DNA of 64,000 nucleotides from a bacterium. GTDB lineage: Bacteria; UBP14; UBA6098; 4484-93. The notes under the pieces are model-generated. The model was not told where the DNA came from and ran no database searches. It saw only the letters and a program-made list of their open reading frames with translations. The DNA lies in NCBI GenBank assembly GCA_021158465.1, contig JAGGUN010000019.1, positions 62,001-126,000 on the forward strand, read 5' to 3'. The position numbers and the translations under genes are program-made. Of this stretch, positions 32,888 through 41,070 are shown in pieces (position 1 is the stretch's first letter; every line of letters begins with the position of its first letter).

Positions 32888-35797
32888 ATGAAAAACTGGC
32901 GAGTAGGTCTGATCTTATTCACCACTTTACTCGTTTCAGCATCGTTTCCCTTTGCCCAGATTGATATAGGTGCAAGGCCTGATGGGATGGGTGGTGCCTT
33001 TACAGCTGTCTCTAACGATGCAAACGCCCCTCGATGGAATCCAGCAGGGATTGAGCTATTCAAGGAGCGTGCATTGACTGTGAGCTTCACGAAGAAATAC
33101 TGGGGGATCGACGGTGATAACCTTATGAAAGGGTATGCCGCCTACATTCATCACCTCGGTAAGAGGGGGAAGTATGGTTCTTTTGCTCTCTCCTGGGCGG
33201 AGTTCTTTTCGAAAACTTACTCTGAGATGGAGCTTTCGCTCTCATACTCTAAGATGCTTTTTGGCTCCCGGCTTGGGAAGAATCTATCCTTTGGTGTGAG
33301 CGGTAAGATGCTAAGATACGGTTTCAATTCGTCTAACTTTGTTGATTTTGATCCTTCCGACCCTGTCTTCTCTGCCAGCTATTCAAGACTCAGCTTCACT
33401 GCCGATGTTGGTCTTCTCTGGAGGGCATCCAGTTGGCTGAGTGTTGGGGCAGTTGCCAAGAACATTACTGAGCCAGAGATGGCTATCTCTGGAGCGACAG
33501 ATGGGACAGGTAAGGTACCGATGGAGGTTCGGGGAGGAGTGGCTTTCTGGTTGCCCAAGGGTATAACCTCTACCTTCGATGTCGAGTATGTGAATGAGAA
33601 GATAGGCAGCTCCAAACAGGTACTTTTCCACTTTGGTGCGGAGAAGAGCTTTGGCAAGGTGTTTGGGCTTCGTGCAGGATACAACAGAAAGGAGGCTTGT
33701 CTCGGAGCATCCTACAACCTCATCCGCGATAAGTTTAACATCCTATTCGACTATGGTTTTCTTTATCCGGTTGCCACTGAACTGTCCGACCTGTATGTTA
33801 CCACCCACAAATTCGGGATAACGGCGTACTTCGCGCCGCCGCCTATTCCTCTGGAGGAGTTAGAGCTTGTCGATGGGAAGGTGGAAATATACCCGAGGAA
33901 TGCAGTTCTTGGGCAGGAAGTGACTATCCGCTTTTCTGTTCTGAACCGTGGTGAGAAGGATGAACATAAGGTAAAGTTATCGATTTACTATCGGGACAAA
34001 TCGGGCAACTGGGTTATGGCTTTGCCCGTCCAGAGGTTTGACATATCCGTTGGTGAAAGGAAGGAGTTGGTGTTCAATTGGACCCCGCCTGAGAAGGGGG
34101 CTTACGAGATTTACTGCGCCGTGGATGACGACGGTTCACGGCTTCCTGATATCCACGGCAAGATTGAGGAGGTAGATGAGGACAACAATATAGGTGTTGG
34201 ACAGCTCGATGTCTTTTCCAAGCCGAAGGGTTCAGTTATTCCGAAGGACAGGTATCTTAAGGTATCCAAGGTCTCTATATACCAAGAGGAGGAGCCGATT
34301 ATACCAGTCGTTTTCTTCGAAGAGGGGAAAACAGAGCTTGACCCAAGGTTCGACAGAATGCTCTCGACGGTTGCCGAACGTATGAAGGAGAACCCAGATG
34401 TAGTGCTCAATGTCAGAGGGTTCTACTCAAAGGGCTCAGATAAAGTGGATGACCAGAATGCTCTTGCCGATAGAAGAGCAGAGGTGGTTAAGAATAGGTT
34501 GCTTTCTCTTGGAGTACCAGCGAGCCAGATAATGGTGGTAAAAGCAGGCTACGACAAGGGAACTTCACGGTCTGGAACCCCGGAGGAGCAGTTGAACCCT
34601 ACGAGCAGAAAACTCCAGGAGGAAGAGAACCGCCGTGCTGAACTGGAAGCAAGATTGGTAGAAGATAAAGATTTTAAGATTAGTTTGAAACTACCATCTG
34701 TTTCCATCTCGCCAGAGGCAAGGAACAAGATAGACGCTGGTATTGAGGACATTCAGTCCATACTCGAGCGGAACTCTGAGGTAATCATTCTTGTGGAGGG
34801 GTATTCACCGCCAGATGCCGGCAAGGAGGCGCTTGATATTTCATTCAGGAAAGCTGCGGCGGTTGCTGACTATATAAAGGGGAAACTTCCTGGCAAACTC
34901 TCTGAAAGGGTTTACATACATTCCGATGTAGCAGATGATGCCGTAGGGGATGAGGTTGCAATATTTCCCAACGGTGAGGGTGTGATTTTCCGCCCGAGAG
35001 AGGGAGAACGGGTTATCGAGGATTATGCTGTCGAGGGGAGCGAGGAAAACTATGTTAAGATAGAAGCTTCAGTTGACGCTGGTGTTGACAGCTTCACCGT
35101 GATGGTTATAGATGAGGACGGGAATCGTGTTAGGCTTCTTGCGGCGGGCAAGGGTCAGATTCCGCAGGGTCTTTCCTGGGACTGGCGTGACGACGCTGGA
35201 CAGATGCTCGACTTCGACAAGAAATACTACATTAAGATGGACATCCGTGATAAGCTCGGTGAGATGTTTGTCAGCACATCAGACACGATGGCAATCGAGG
35301 TGACGAAGAGTGAGAAGAGAGTGGAAACGCTTGTCATTGTGGAGTTTATCTTTAATGAGTATGTCCCACAGTCGAAGTTTCTCGAGAGTCGCGTGGAGTA
35401 TGTGGCAAGGCGGTTTATCCGGCGGGCAGAGAGGAAGTATACTAATCTTGAGGCTCTCATCTCCGGGCACACGGACATAATCGGTGCAGAATATGCTAAT
35501 CGCCAGCTCTCCCGCCAGCGCGCCGAGCGTGAACTCGACAATCTGCGAAGATATATGATCTACCTGCTCGGGCTCAATACACAGGGTGAACTTGATCGTT
35601 GGCTTGCCGACCATAACATTAAACTGAGAGCAAAGGGGTTCTGGGAGAAGAACCCTTACACCATCACCAGATGGGTTGATGGGAAGATTGAGCATGTTCT
35701 TCTCGGAAACAATGAACTCCCGGAGGGAAGAACAATCAACCGCCGAGTCCTGCTCGAGCTTAGGGCTGAAAAAATATCAGAGGAACAGGTCCAGTGA
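32888..35797 (+). CDS. PorV-like outer-membrane barrel with CARDB and multiple OmpA-like domains
   Basis: A 969-residue protein. Signal peptide (ending SFPFAQ), then a PorV/UPF0164-like barrel of about 310 residues (GARPDGMGGAFTAVSND, WNPAGIELF, SVGAVAKNITEPEMA). Residues 330-450 are CARDB-like (RNAVLGQEVTIRFSVLNRG). Then an OmpA-like domain (VVFFEEGKTELDPRFDRML, LADRRAEVVKNRL), a second, weaker one (NSEVIILVEGYSPP, SFRKAAAVADYI), a FlgD-like Ig domain (GQIPQGLSWDWRDDAGQML), and a third OmpA-like domain (ALISGHTDIIGAEYANRQLSRQRAE). Likely an outer-membrane anchor or transporter accessory that also grips peptidoglycan. A strong AGAAGGAG ribosome site precedes the ATG. Paired with the large secreted protein upstream. 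Confidence 0.82.
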   Translation: MKNWRVGLILFTTLLVSASFPFAQIDIGARPDGMGGAFTAVSNDANAPRWNPAGIELFKERALTVSFTKKYWGIDGDNLMKGYAAYIHHLGKRGKYGSFALSWAEFFSKTYSEMELSLSYSKMLFGSRLGKNLSFGVSGKMLRYGFNSSNFVDFDPSDPVFSASYSRLSFTADVGLLWRASSWLSVGAVAKNITEPEMAISGATDGTGKVPMEVRGGVAFWLPKGITSTFDVEYVNEKIGSSKQVLFHFGAEKSFGKVFGLRAGYNRKEACLGASYNLIRDKFNILFDYGFLYPVATELSDLYVTTHKFGITAYFAPPPIPLEELELVDGKVEIYPRNAVLGQEVTIRFSVLNRGEKDEHKVKLSIYYRDKSGNWVMALPVQRFDISVGERKELVFNWTPPEKGAYEIYCAVDDDGSRLPDIHGKIEEVDEDNNIGVGQLDVFSKPKGSVIPKDRYLKVSKVSIYQEEEPIIPVVFFEEGKTELDPRFDRMLSTVAERMKENPDVVLNVRGFYSKGSDKVDDQNALADRRAEVVKNRLLSLGVPASQIMVVKAGYDKGTSRSGTPEEQLNPTSRKLQEEENRRAELEARLVEDKDFKISLKLPSVSISPEARNKIDAGIEDIQSILERNSEVIILVEGYSPPDAGKEALDISFRKAAAVADYIKGKLPGKLSERVYIHSDVADDAVGDEVAIFPNGEGVIFRPREGERVIEDYAVEGSEENYVKIEASVDAGVDSFTVMVIDEDGNRVRLLAAGKGQIPQGLSWDWRDDAGQMLDFDKKYYIKMDIRDKLGEMFVSTSDTMAIEVTKSEKRVETLVIVEFIFNEYVPQSKFLESRVEYVARRFIRRAERKYTNLEALISGHTDIIGAEYANRQLSRQRAERELDNLRRYMIYLLGLNTQGELDRWLADHNIKLRAKGFWEKNPYTITRWVDGKIEHVLLGNNELPEGRTINRRVLLELRAEKISEEQVQ

Positions 35798-35838
35798 AGG
35801 CTTTTATTGGTAGGGGAAGGTCTTATCCCTCCTTCGGT

Positions 35839-36696
35839 CTAATCTCCGGAAAGTTCCTCTAATTTTTTATAGAGGGATTCCAGTTCATCGGTTTCGTCAG
35901 GTTCCTGCTCAGCTTCTTCAGCCTCACCTTCAGGAGCAGCTTCCTCTTGAACCTCTTTTCGAGGAACTTCGGCTACCGTCTCGACAGAAGCCTCTTCCTC
36001 CTTAAAAGGCGGTTCGCCAGCAGCTTTTGCTATTTTCCTTATGTCGAAGTGTAGGAGAAGAAGCGTGAGCCACATCAGGAGGAAAAGCAAAACGATGAGT
36101 ATCATTTGGAGTCTCCCATCGGTAGGCATTATAAGATAGTTTTTTAGCGGAGCTTCCCTCTCCACAGTATCCACCGTGCTAACGAAAACCGTCTCCTTCA
36201 CGATGACCGTTTCTGGAATGCTCACGGATGTATCTATTATGGCAGTTGTTTCTTCTGGAGGAGTCCATTCAACCCAGTCACCATTCTCCGACCTGACGAG
36301 GAGTTGAGCTGAGAAATGATGTGTTCGGGTCTTCGTAGCAACAAAGGCTACCCACATATCCTTGCTCGAATGTGGTGGAATCTCCGGAAGGTCAAAATAA
36401 ACCCTTCTGTTGGCAGGGTCCTTTGTTGCGTATTCTCTCGGGTTCAACCCTGACCTCCCTTTCCATCTTGGAGACCTAAGCAGTCGAACCCCTGCTGGGT
36501 ATCTAACCTCCACGCGCGGGCTCTCGATAGTGAACTCTGTCTCGTTGATGAGTGTAAAGTCATACCAGCGAACATTCCCGCGAGCGATGTAGAGAGAATA
36601 CTCATCGGGGTTGATATAGCAACCATCATACCCATAAGCTATGAACGGCAAAAGCAAAAGGGGAATGAACAGCAGAAATCTATAAGCCTTCTTCAT
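35839..36696 (-). CDS. Single-pass membrane protein with external Ig-like and acidic cytosolic domain
   Basis: A 285-residue protein: signal peptide (MKKAYRFLLFIPLLLLPFIAYG), an external domain of about 150 residues with the Ig-like pattern YDFTLINETEFTIESPRVEV, YPAGVRLLRSPRW and IPPHSSKDMWVAFVATKTR, one membrane helix (LQMILIVLLFLLMWLTLLLL), and a Glu-rich cytosolic tail ending ETDELESLYKKLEELSGD, likely coiled coil. Family not recognised. It is the third gene of a leftward operon and overlaps the second by 17 bases. The layout closely repeats that of its neighbour, suggesting the two pair in the membrane. Confidence 0.7.
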   Translation of the reverse strand: MKKAYRFLLFIPLLLLPFIAYGYDGCYINPDEYSLYIARGNVRWYDFTLINETEFTIESPRVEVRYPAGVRLLRSPRWKGRSGLNPREYATKDPANRRVYFDLPEIPPHSSKDMWVAFVATKTRTHHFSAQLLVRSENGDWVEWTPPEETTAIIDTSVSIPETVIVKETVFVSTVDTVEREAPLKNYLIMPTDGRLQMILIVLLFLLMWLTLLLLHFDIRKIAKAAGEPPFKEEEASVETVAEVPRKEVQEEAAPEGEAEEAEQEPDETDELESLYKKLEELSGD

Positions 36697-37420
36697 CTTT
36701 TGCGGAGCGCTCTATCTCCAGTGATACAAGTTTTTTCTGCACTTCTATTAAGATGTCTGTTCTCTTCTTCAATTCCTGCCAACGACGGCGGCTCCTCGCA
36801 TCTGAAACGAGCAGAAGCAAGAGCAGAAGAACCCAGAGGAGTATCATTACCAAGCTGATTATACCTCCCAACCGAGGGGAAGATTTTGTGGTGGCTCCAG
36901 ACATCTCCTCTGAAATGCTTGACGAACTATCGGAACTCAGGAAATGAACGGTCTGTCCCTCTCGTGTGTTCTCATAAAGGAGGGAGTCTCCGCTCTGCCA
37001 GCGGATCGTGTAATCGAATTTCAATTTTCCGTATTTGGTGGCACAGAAAAATGCGTAGAACCTCTCCTCTGAGTTGGCTATCGGATAGGGGAACTGGAAC
37101 CTGACGAGACGATTATTGTAGTCGATAAAGTGTCCATCCCAGGGGAAACGGGTAACCTTTCTCTCGTGGAACTTGGCAAGAAGTGGCTCTGTTCCCTCCG
37201 GATAGTGTAACTCGGCAGTAACATTCGACATCCTGTATGCTGTTCGGTTCTTGAAGCGCACCTCGACCATAAATGTGTCTCCTGCGATGTGCTCGTTATC
37301 GAGACCATACTCCTCTACCCTTATCTCCCAGGGACGAGCGACATCACAGAAGGAAACAGCCGGCTTGCATATAAGCAAACCGACTGTCAGAACCAGCAGA
37401 TATTTACCCTTACTGAACAC
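36680..37420 (-). CDS. Single-pass membrane protein with external Ig-like domain
   Basis: A 246-residue protein with signal peptide (YLLVLTVGLLICKPAVSF), an external Ig-like domain (DTFMVEVRFKNRTAYRM, VTAELHYPEGTEPLL, FQFPYPIANSEERFYAFF), a Ser-rich spacer, a membrane helix (IISLVMILLWVLLLLLLL) and a basic/charged coiled-coil tail (RWQELKKRTDILIEVQKKL). Same domain order as the next gene but without the acidic tail. No known family. It overlaps the end of the first operon gene by 11 bases. A basic tail here and an acidic tail in the partner could interact (inference). Confidence 0.7.
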   Translation of the reverse strand: MFSKGKYLLVLTVGLLICKPAVSFCDVARPWEIRVEEYGLDNEHIAGDTFMVEVRFKNRTAYRMSNVTAELHYPEGTEPLLAKFHERKVTRFPWDGHFIDYNNRLVRFQFPYPIANSEERFYAFFCATKYGKLKFDYTIRWQSGDSLLYENTREGQTVHFLSSDSSSSISEEMSGATTKSSPRLGGIISLVMILLWVLLLLLLLVSDARSRRRWQELKKRTDILIEVQKKLVSLEIERSAKDEEGL

Positions 37421-38915
37421 GAACCTTTATCTGTTTTGCTATCACCGGCTCACGGCAGGAATCTGTGTTGTTGTCCGTTATAGTGTGATAATTAATCCAG
37501 TCTCCATGGTCAGCCTGAACCCAGGCATCGCTTCCGGCGTCCAGGTAGGCAAGGATAAGCCATGTCCCGCCACCAGGAGACTCACCGAATATCTCGTATA
37601 TCCTGCCACCGGTGTTCACAAGATGGACCGGTCTACTCGGATCCGGGGAATTTTGAATATCCCAGGTCACCTGAAGCCCGCCCATATTCTCATCCGGCTG
37701 ATACTCTATCGTTGTGGATTCATCGTTTATATCCCAATAGGTCTTACTCCCTCCTATCTGATGGCTGTAAGCAACTGCAGCCTCGACGGAGCGCTCCTTT
37801 GCATGATAGTAATAGAAGTGCGGGTCCGGGTTGTATGGATAGAACACAAGATAAGCATTATAGCTCAGTGCTGCCTCTGGCTTGGCACCGTTCACTGTTG
37901 GCGTGAGAACCCCATGCTTATAAACAACTCTCTGTCTGTATGGTGTGTGGGTATATTTGGCTACCAATCGGTTGGTGTAGTGCTTAAGTGCTCCGGCAGT
38001 GTCGGTGGTTCCCCAGTCGACCCAGTAGGCATCAGGCCAGTCAGACCCCTGCTGTAAAGGGTCAACCCTGAAGCGAAGCGTAAACGGTATGTCAGGATAG
38101 AGTATAGGGAGGACACCATCCGGGTTCTGATAGTAGTCTGTTTTATCTTCTACTGTGATCTTGTAGTTGATGAATTGGTCTTCCGATGTATGGAATACAT
38201 ACGGGTCAGGGCTTGTCTCTACTACATTTACCTCCAGCTTCCAGTGGTTGCAGAGCGGTTTATACTTTCCAATCCAGTTAACGGCATACTCTACCTCGGG
38301 GGTAACGACATTTTCCCCAGTAACGACGGAGACCAGCACTTTCGAGACACCCGGCTCAAACGACCTTATGATTATCCATGACTGGTTTGAAGCGATGTCA
38401 ATCTTGTCCACCGGTTCACCGGAAGTAGCCTTGAGCCCCTTGACCACCTGCGGCAGGGGAGGGTATACCGGGGTCACTCCCAGCTGGGTTACAACCTGGT
38501 CGGCAGAAGAGCGAATCTGATTGTCGGGGACGCCTGCCGCCTTTACGATCGATACCTCGACACCGGGTTTGCCGCCGTAATACTCTCTGGCAGTCTCCAT
38601 AAACGACCAGCGAACGCCGGTAACCCCCTTGACAACATCCGTGTTCACCGTAGCAACAAGAAGCATCTTCTCACCGTAGGGAAATGCAGCAATGTTGGCT
38701 ACAGAGCCGCCCGGTGGAACCGTTTTATTGTCGTGGTTGTGGTTAATATAAAGGTGCTGAAGCTTCCCGGCCGCCACTGCCTTCTGATAGGGATATTCAT
38801 ACCCGCTAACCACAATTAGCGGAGCCTTCGAAGGTGAAGTAGCTTCTCCGGCAAACAGCCCAACGACAAACAGCAAAGGCACAGCAAAAAGAACAAACCT
38901 TCCTGTCCCTCTCAT
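37410..38915 (-). CDS. Exported protein of unknown function, first gene of a three-gene operon
   Basis: A 501-residue protein with a signal peptide (GRFVLFAVPLLFVVGLFAG). The mature protein is beta-rich, with aromatic residues and no visible catalytic motif: LIVVSGYEYPYQKAVAAGK, an early segment HLYINHNHDNKTVPPGG, a middle with Ig-like repeats, and YNAYLVFYPYNPDPHFYYY. No sorting tail is visible. I do not recognise it. Because it is followed without gap by two single-pass proteins with Ig-like outer domains, all three may form an envelope complex. Start ATG 38915 is preceded by GGAGGG and a well-formed promoter. Confidence 0.7.
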   Translation of the reverse strand: MRGTGRFVLFAVPLLFVVGLFAGEATSPSKAPLIVVSGYEYPYQKAVAAGKLQHLYINHNHDNKTVPPGGSVANIAAFPYGEKMLLVATVNTDVVKGVTGVRWSFMETAREYYGGKPGVEVSIVKAAGVPDNQIRSSADQVVTQLGVTPVYPPLPQVVKGLKATSGEPVDKIDIASNQSWIIIRSFEPGVSKVLVSVVTGENVVTPEVEYAVNWIGKYKPLCNHWKLEVNVVETSPDPYVFHTSEDQFINYKITVEDKTDYYQNPDGVLPILYPDIPFTLRFRVDPLQQGSDWPDAYWVDWGTTDTAGALKHYTNRLVAKYTHTPYRQRVVYKHGVLTPTVNGAKPEAALSYNAYLVFYPYNPDPHFYYYHAKERSVEAAVAYSHQIGGSKTYWDINDESTTIEYQPDENMGGLQVTWDIQNSPDPSRPVHLVNTGGRIYEIFGESPGGGTWLILAYLDAGSDAWVQADHGDWINYHTITDNNTDSCREPVIAKQIKVRVQ

Positions 38916-38961
38916 CTCTCCCTCCTTTGTAAAAGGTTACAATTCTCTTCTCTCTGTGTTC

Positions 38962-38990
38962 AAAATATCAATCGAATTTTAGCTTGTCAA
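38962..38990 (-). promoter_or_regulatory. Candidate promoter for the unknown three-gene membrane operon
   Basis: On the minus strand TTGACA (38990-38985), a 17-base spacer and TATTTT (38967-38962), 47 bases before the ATG at 38915. It lies in the 98-base gap after dxr. Confidence 0.6.
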
Positions 38991-39013
38991 GCAAAAAATC
39001 TGTTTTCTTGTGT

Positions 39014-40150
39014 TCAGAAATCTGAAAGTATCGCCTCTTTTACCTCTCTGTCCACATTGAGGATGTCCTCAAGGGATGGGTTATCCTTCGATTTGTGCTC
39101 ACCAAGAGCCTTCTCGATTATCCTGAAGATATCCGAAAAGCGGATCCTCCCATCGAGGAAAAGGGAAACCGCCGCTTCGTTTGCAGCATTGAGACAGGCA
39201 GGATATGTTCCGCCCTTCTTCAGTGACATATATGCAAAATCGAGTGATGGGAATCGTCCTCTATCTGGTGGGTAGAATGTCAGGTGTCCCAGCTCATCGA
39301 GGTTTAGTTTTTTGATTGGGGATGGGAATCTTGCCGGGTATGTGATGGCATACTGGATGGCGAGTCGCATATCTGGCAGAGACATCTGGGCTATCTGTGA
39401 ATGGTCGATGAACTCGACAATTGAATGGACTATCGACTGTGGATGTATGAGCACCTCTATCTGCTCCGGTGGAACATCGAAGAGATAGTGTGCCTCGATA
39501 ATCTCGAGCCCCTTGTTCATCATCGTTGCCGAATCCACCGAGATTTTTCTCCCCATAGACCAGGTCGGATGAGAGATAGCCTCATCGACCGTTACACTGC
39601 CGAAATCCACATCCTTATTCCAGAGAGGTCCTCCAGATGCCGTCAGGATGAGCCGAGCCACCTCCTTCTGCTTTCCTGCAAATAGCCCTTGAAAGATGGC
39701 AGAATGCTCCGAGTCAATAGGCAGAAGTTCTCCACCTTGCTTTGCTGCCTCTTTGAAAAGGGGACCAGCTGCCACCAGCGATTCCTTGTTCGCCAGACAC
39801 AACCTCTTCCCCATTTTGAGCGTAGTAAGCCCTGGCAGGAGACCTGCTGTTCCGGTGATTGCGTTAATAACTGTATCGCAATCTGTTTCCTCAAGCATAC
39901 GCAGGACTCCGTCGTTACCACAGAATACCCGCGGGAATATGGACCTAAAATCCTCACAGGCGGAGGCGTCTACGATGGCGACGAGGTCGGGCGAAAACTC
40001 TTCTACCTGCTCCATCAGAAGCTCGGTATTTCTGTTTACGGCAAGCCCGACCACACGAACAGGATACCCCTTATGATTGAGAAATCTAACAACATCTAAG
40101 CTCTGGCGTCCGATAGAGCCTGTGCTACCCAGGAGCAATACCTTTCTCAT
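39014..40150 (-). CDS. dxr: 1-deoxy-D-xylulose 5-phosphate reductoisomerase
   Basis: A 378-residue enzyme of the MEP pathway that makes MEP from DXP with NADPH. The Rossmann motif LLGSTGSIGRQSLDVV opens the protein; NKESLVAAG, LLPIDSEHSAIFQ, LTASGGPLW, ISHPTWSMGRKISVDSATMMNKGLE in outline, and IHPQSIVHSIVEF follow, all expected in Dxr. The start MRKVLLLGS at 40150 is chosen from the family; the open frame extends 18 codons further with no similarity. IspG is at 4535, 34 kb away. Confidence 0.96.
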   Translation of the reverse strand: MRKVLLLGSTGSIGRQSLDVVRFLNHKGYPVRVVGLAVNRNTELLMEQVEEFSPDLVAIVDASACEDFRSIFPRVFCGNDGVLRMLEETDCDTVINAITGTAGLLPGLTTLKMGKRLCLANKESLVAAGPLFKEAAKQGGELLPIDSEHSAIFQGLFAGKQKEVARLILTASGGPLWNKDVDFGSVTVDEAISHPTWSMGRKISVDSATMMNKGLEIIEAHYLFDVPPEQIEVLIHPQSIVHSIVEFIDHSQIAQMSLPDMRLAIQYAITYPARFPSPIKKLNLDELGHLTFYPPDRGRFPSLDFAYMSLKKGGTYPACLNAANEAAVSLFLDGRIRFSDIFRIIEKALGEHKSKDNPSLEDILNVDREVKEAILSDF

Positions 40151-40242
40151 CTTAAGCAAATTTAAGGTAATCCTGATGGAAATCAACATAAAAAAATCGC
40201 ACAAGCAGTCGATAACCCAGATTAGAAGCAGAGGAGGAAGGT

Positions 40243-41067
40243 ATGCAACGCGACGAAGATTTTGTCCACAAGCTGGTCTGGCTCCCGGAAGGTCACAGGA
40301 GATTGTGGGATCTCCTTGAAACCCTGAACGATAAGAATCTTCTTAAAATAAGCCTTGATAACTTCTTTCCTAAAGGAAACTTCTACCGAGCAAGGTTTCT
40401 TGAGTTTCTGAGGTTTCGTGGGAAGAATGTAGATAACATCATATTAAATGGTAACTTGTATAACATCGCATCAAAGAATGAGTTAAGGAATGCGGTTTAT
40501 TTCCTTTTATTGACTGACATTCTCTTTGATAAGCCGTTACCTCTCAACAAGCCGGAGTTTATCCGTCATTCCCTTAAGGTTGCTCTTCTCTGTGAGATGC
40601 TCATAGAGCTTACAGGAGATGTAGGATACTCGGATTCAGAGAGTTTTGCAGCTGGGCTTTCCCATGATATCGGTGTAATTCTGCTTGCGGGGAATTTTCC
40701 TGAGCGCTACAAAAGGGCGTTTGGGCACTCGATTATGCTACAGATACCTATGTATGTATCGGAGAGGGAAATATTCGGCTTTGACCATGGCGTGGTCGGT
40801 GGGTGGTTCCTGCAAAACAGGGAACTCCCTCGCTGGATTGTTGACGCTGCAAGGTTTCATCACGATCCTGAGAAATCACCAAAATCAACCAGAAAGCTTG
40901 TCTCTTTGGTTGCCTACGCCAATGAACTTGCCAAGCGCGGAATATATAGCCTCGTCGAAACGAGAGAACACAAGTCCTATCTTCCCACCTCCGTAGAGCA
41001 GGAGCTTATTTCGCGGTCGGAGACGCTTCTCTGTCGGTTCGATCAGGGTATGAGGAAGGTCTCCTGA
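40243..41067 (+). CDS. HDOD domain protein
   Basis: A 274-residue HDOD-type protein, a signalling relative of HD phosphohydrolases. It shows FIRHSLKVALLCEMLIELTG, FAAGLSHDIGVILLAGNFP (an HD pair is present), YVSEREIFGFDHGVVGGWFL and IVDAARFHHDPEKS. The N-terminal 100 residues carry the helical 'FLEFLRFRGKN' part typical of HDOD. Single-domain HDOD proteins are linked to signal transduction and motility, but no partner is nearby. A GAGGAGGAAGG ribosome site precedes the ATG. It converges with the M1 peptidase gene three bases away. Confidence 0.82.
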   Translation: MQRDEDFVHKLVWLPEGHRRLWDLLETLNDKNLLKISLDNFFPKGNFYRARFLEFLRFRGKNVDNIILNGNLYNIASKNELRNAVYFLLLTDILFDKPLPLNKPEFIRHSLKVALLCEMLIELTGDVGYSDSESFAAGLSHDIGVILLAGNFPERYKRAFGHSIMLQIPMYVSEREIFGFDHGVVGGWFLQNRELPRWIVDAARFHHDPEKSPKSTRKLVSLVAYANELAKRGIYSLVETREHKSYLPTSVEQELISRSETLLCRFDQGMRKVS

Positions 41068-41070
41068 TTG

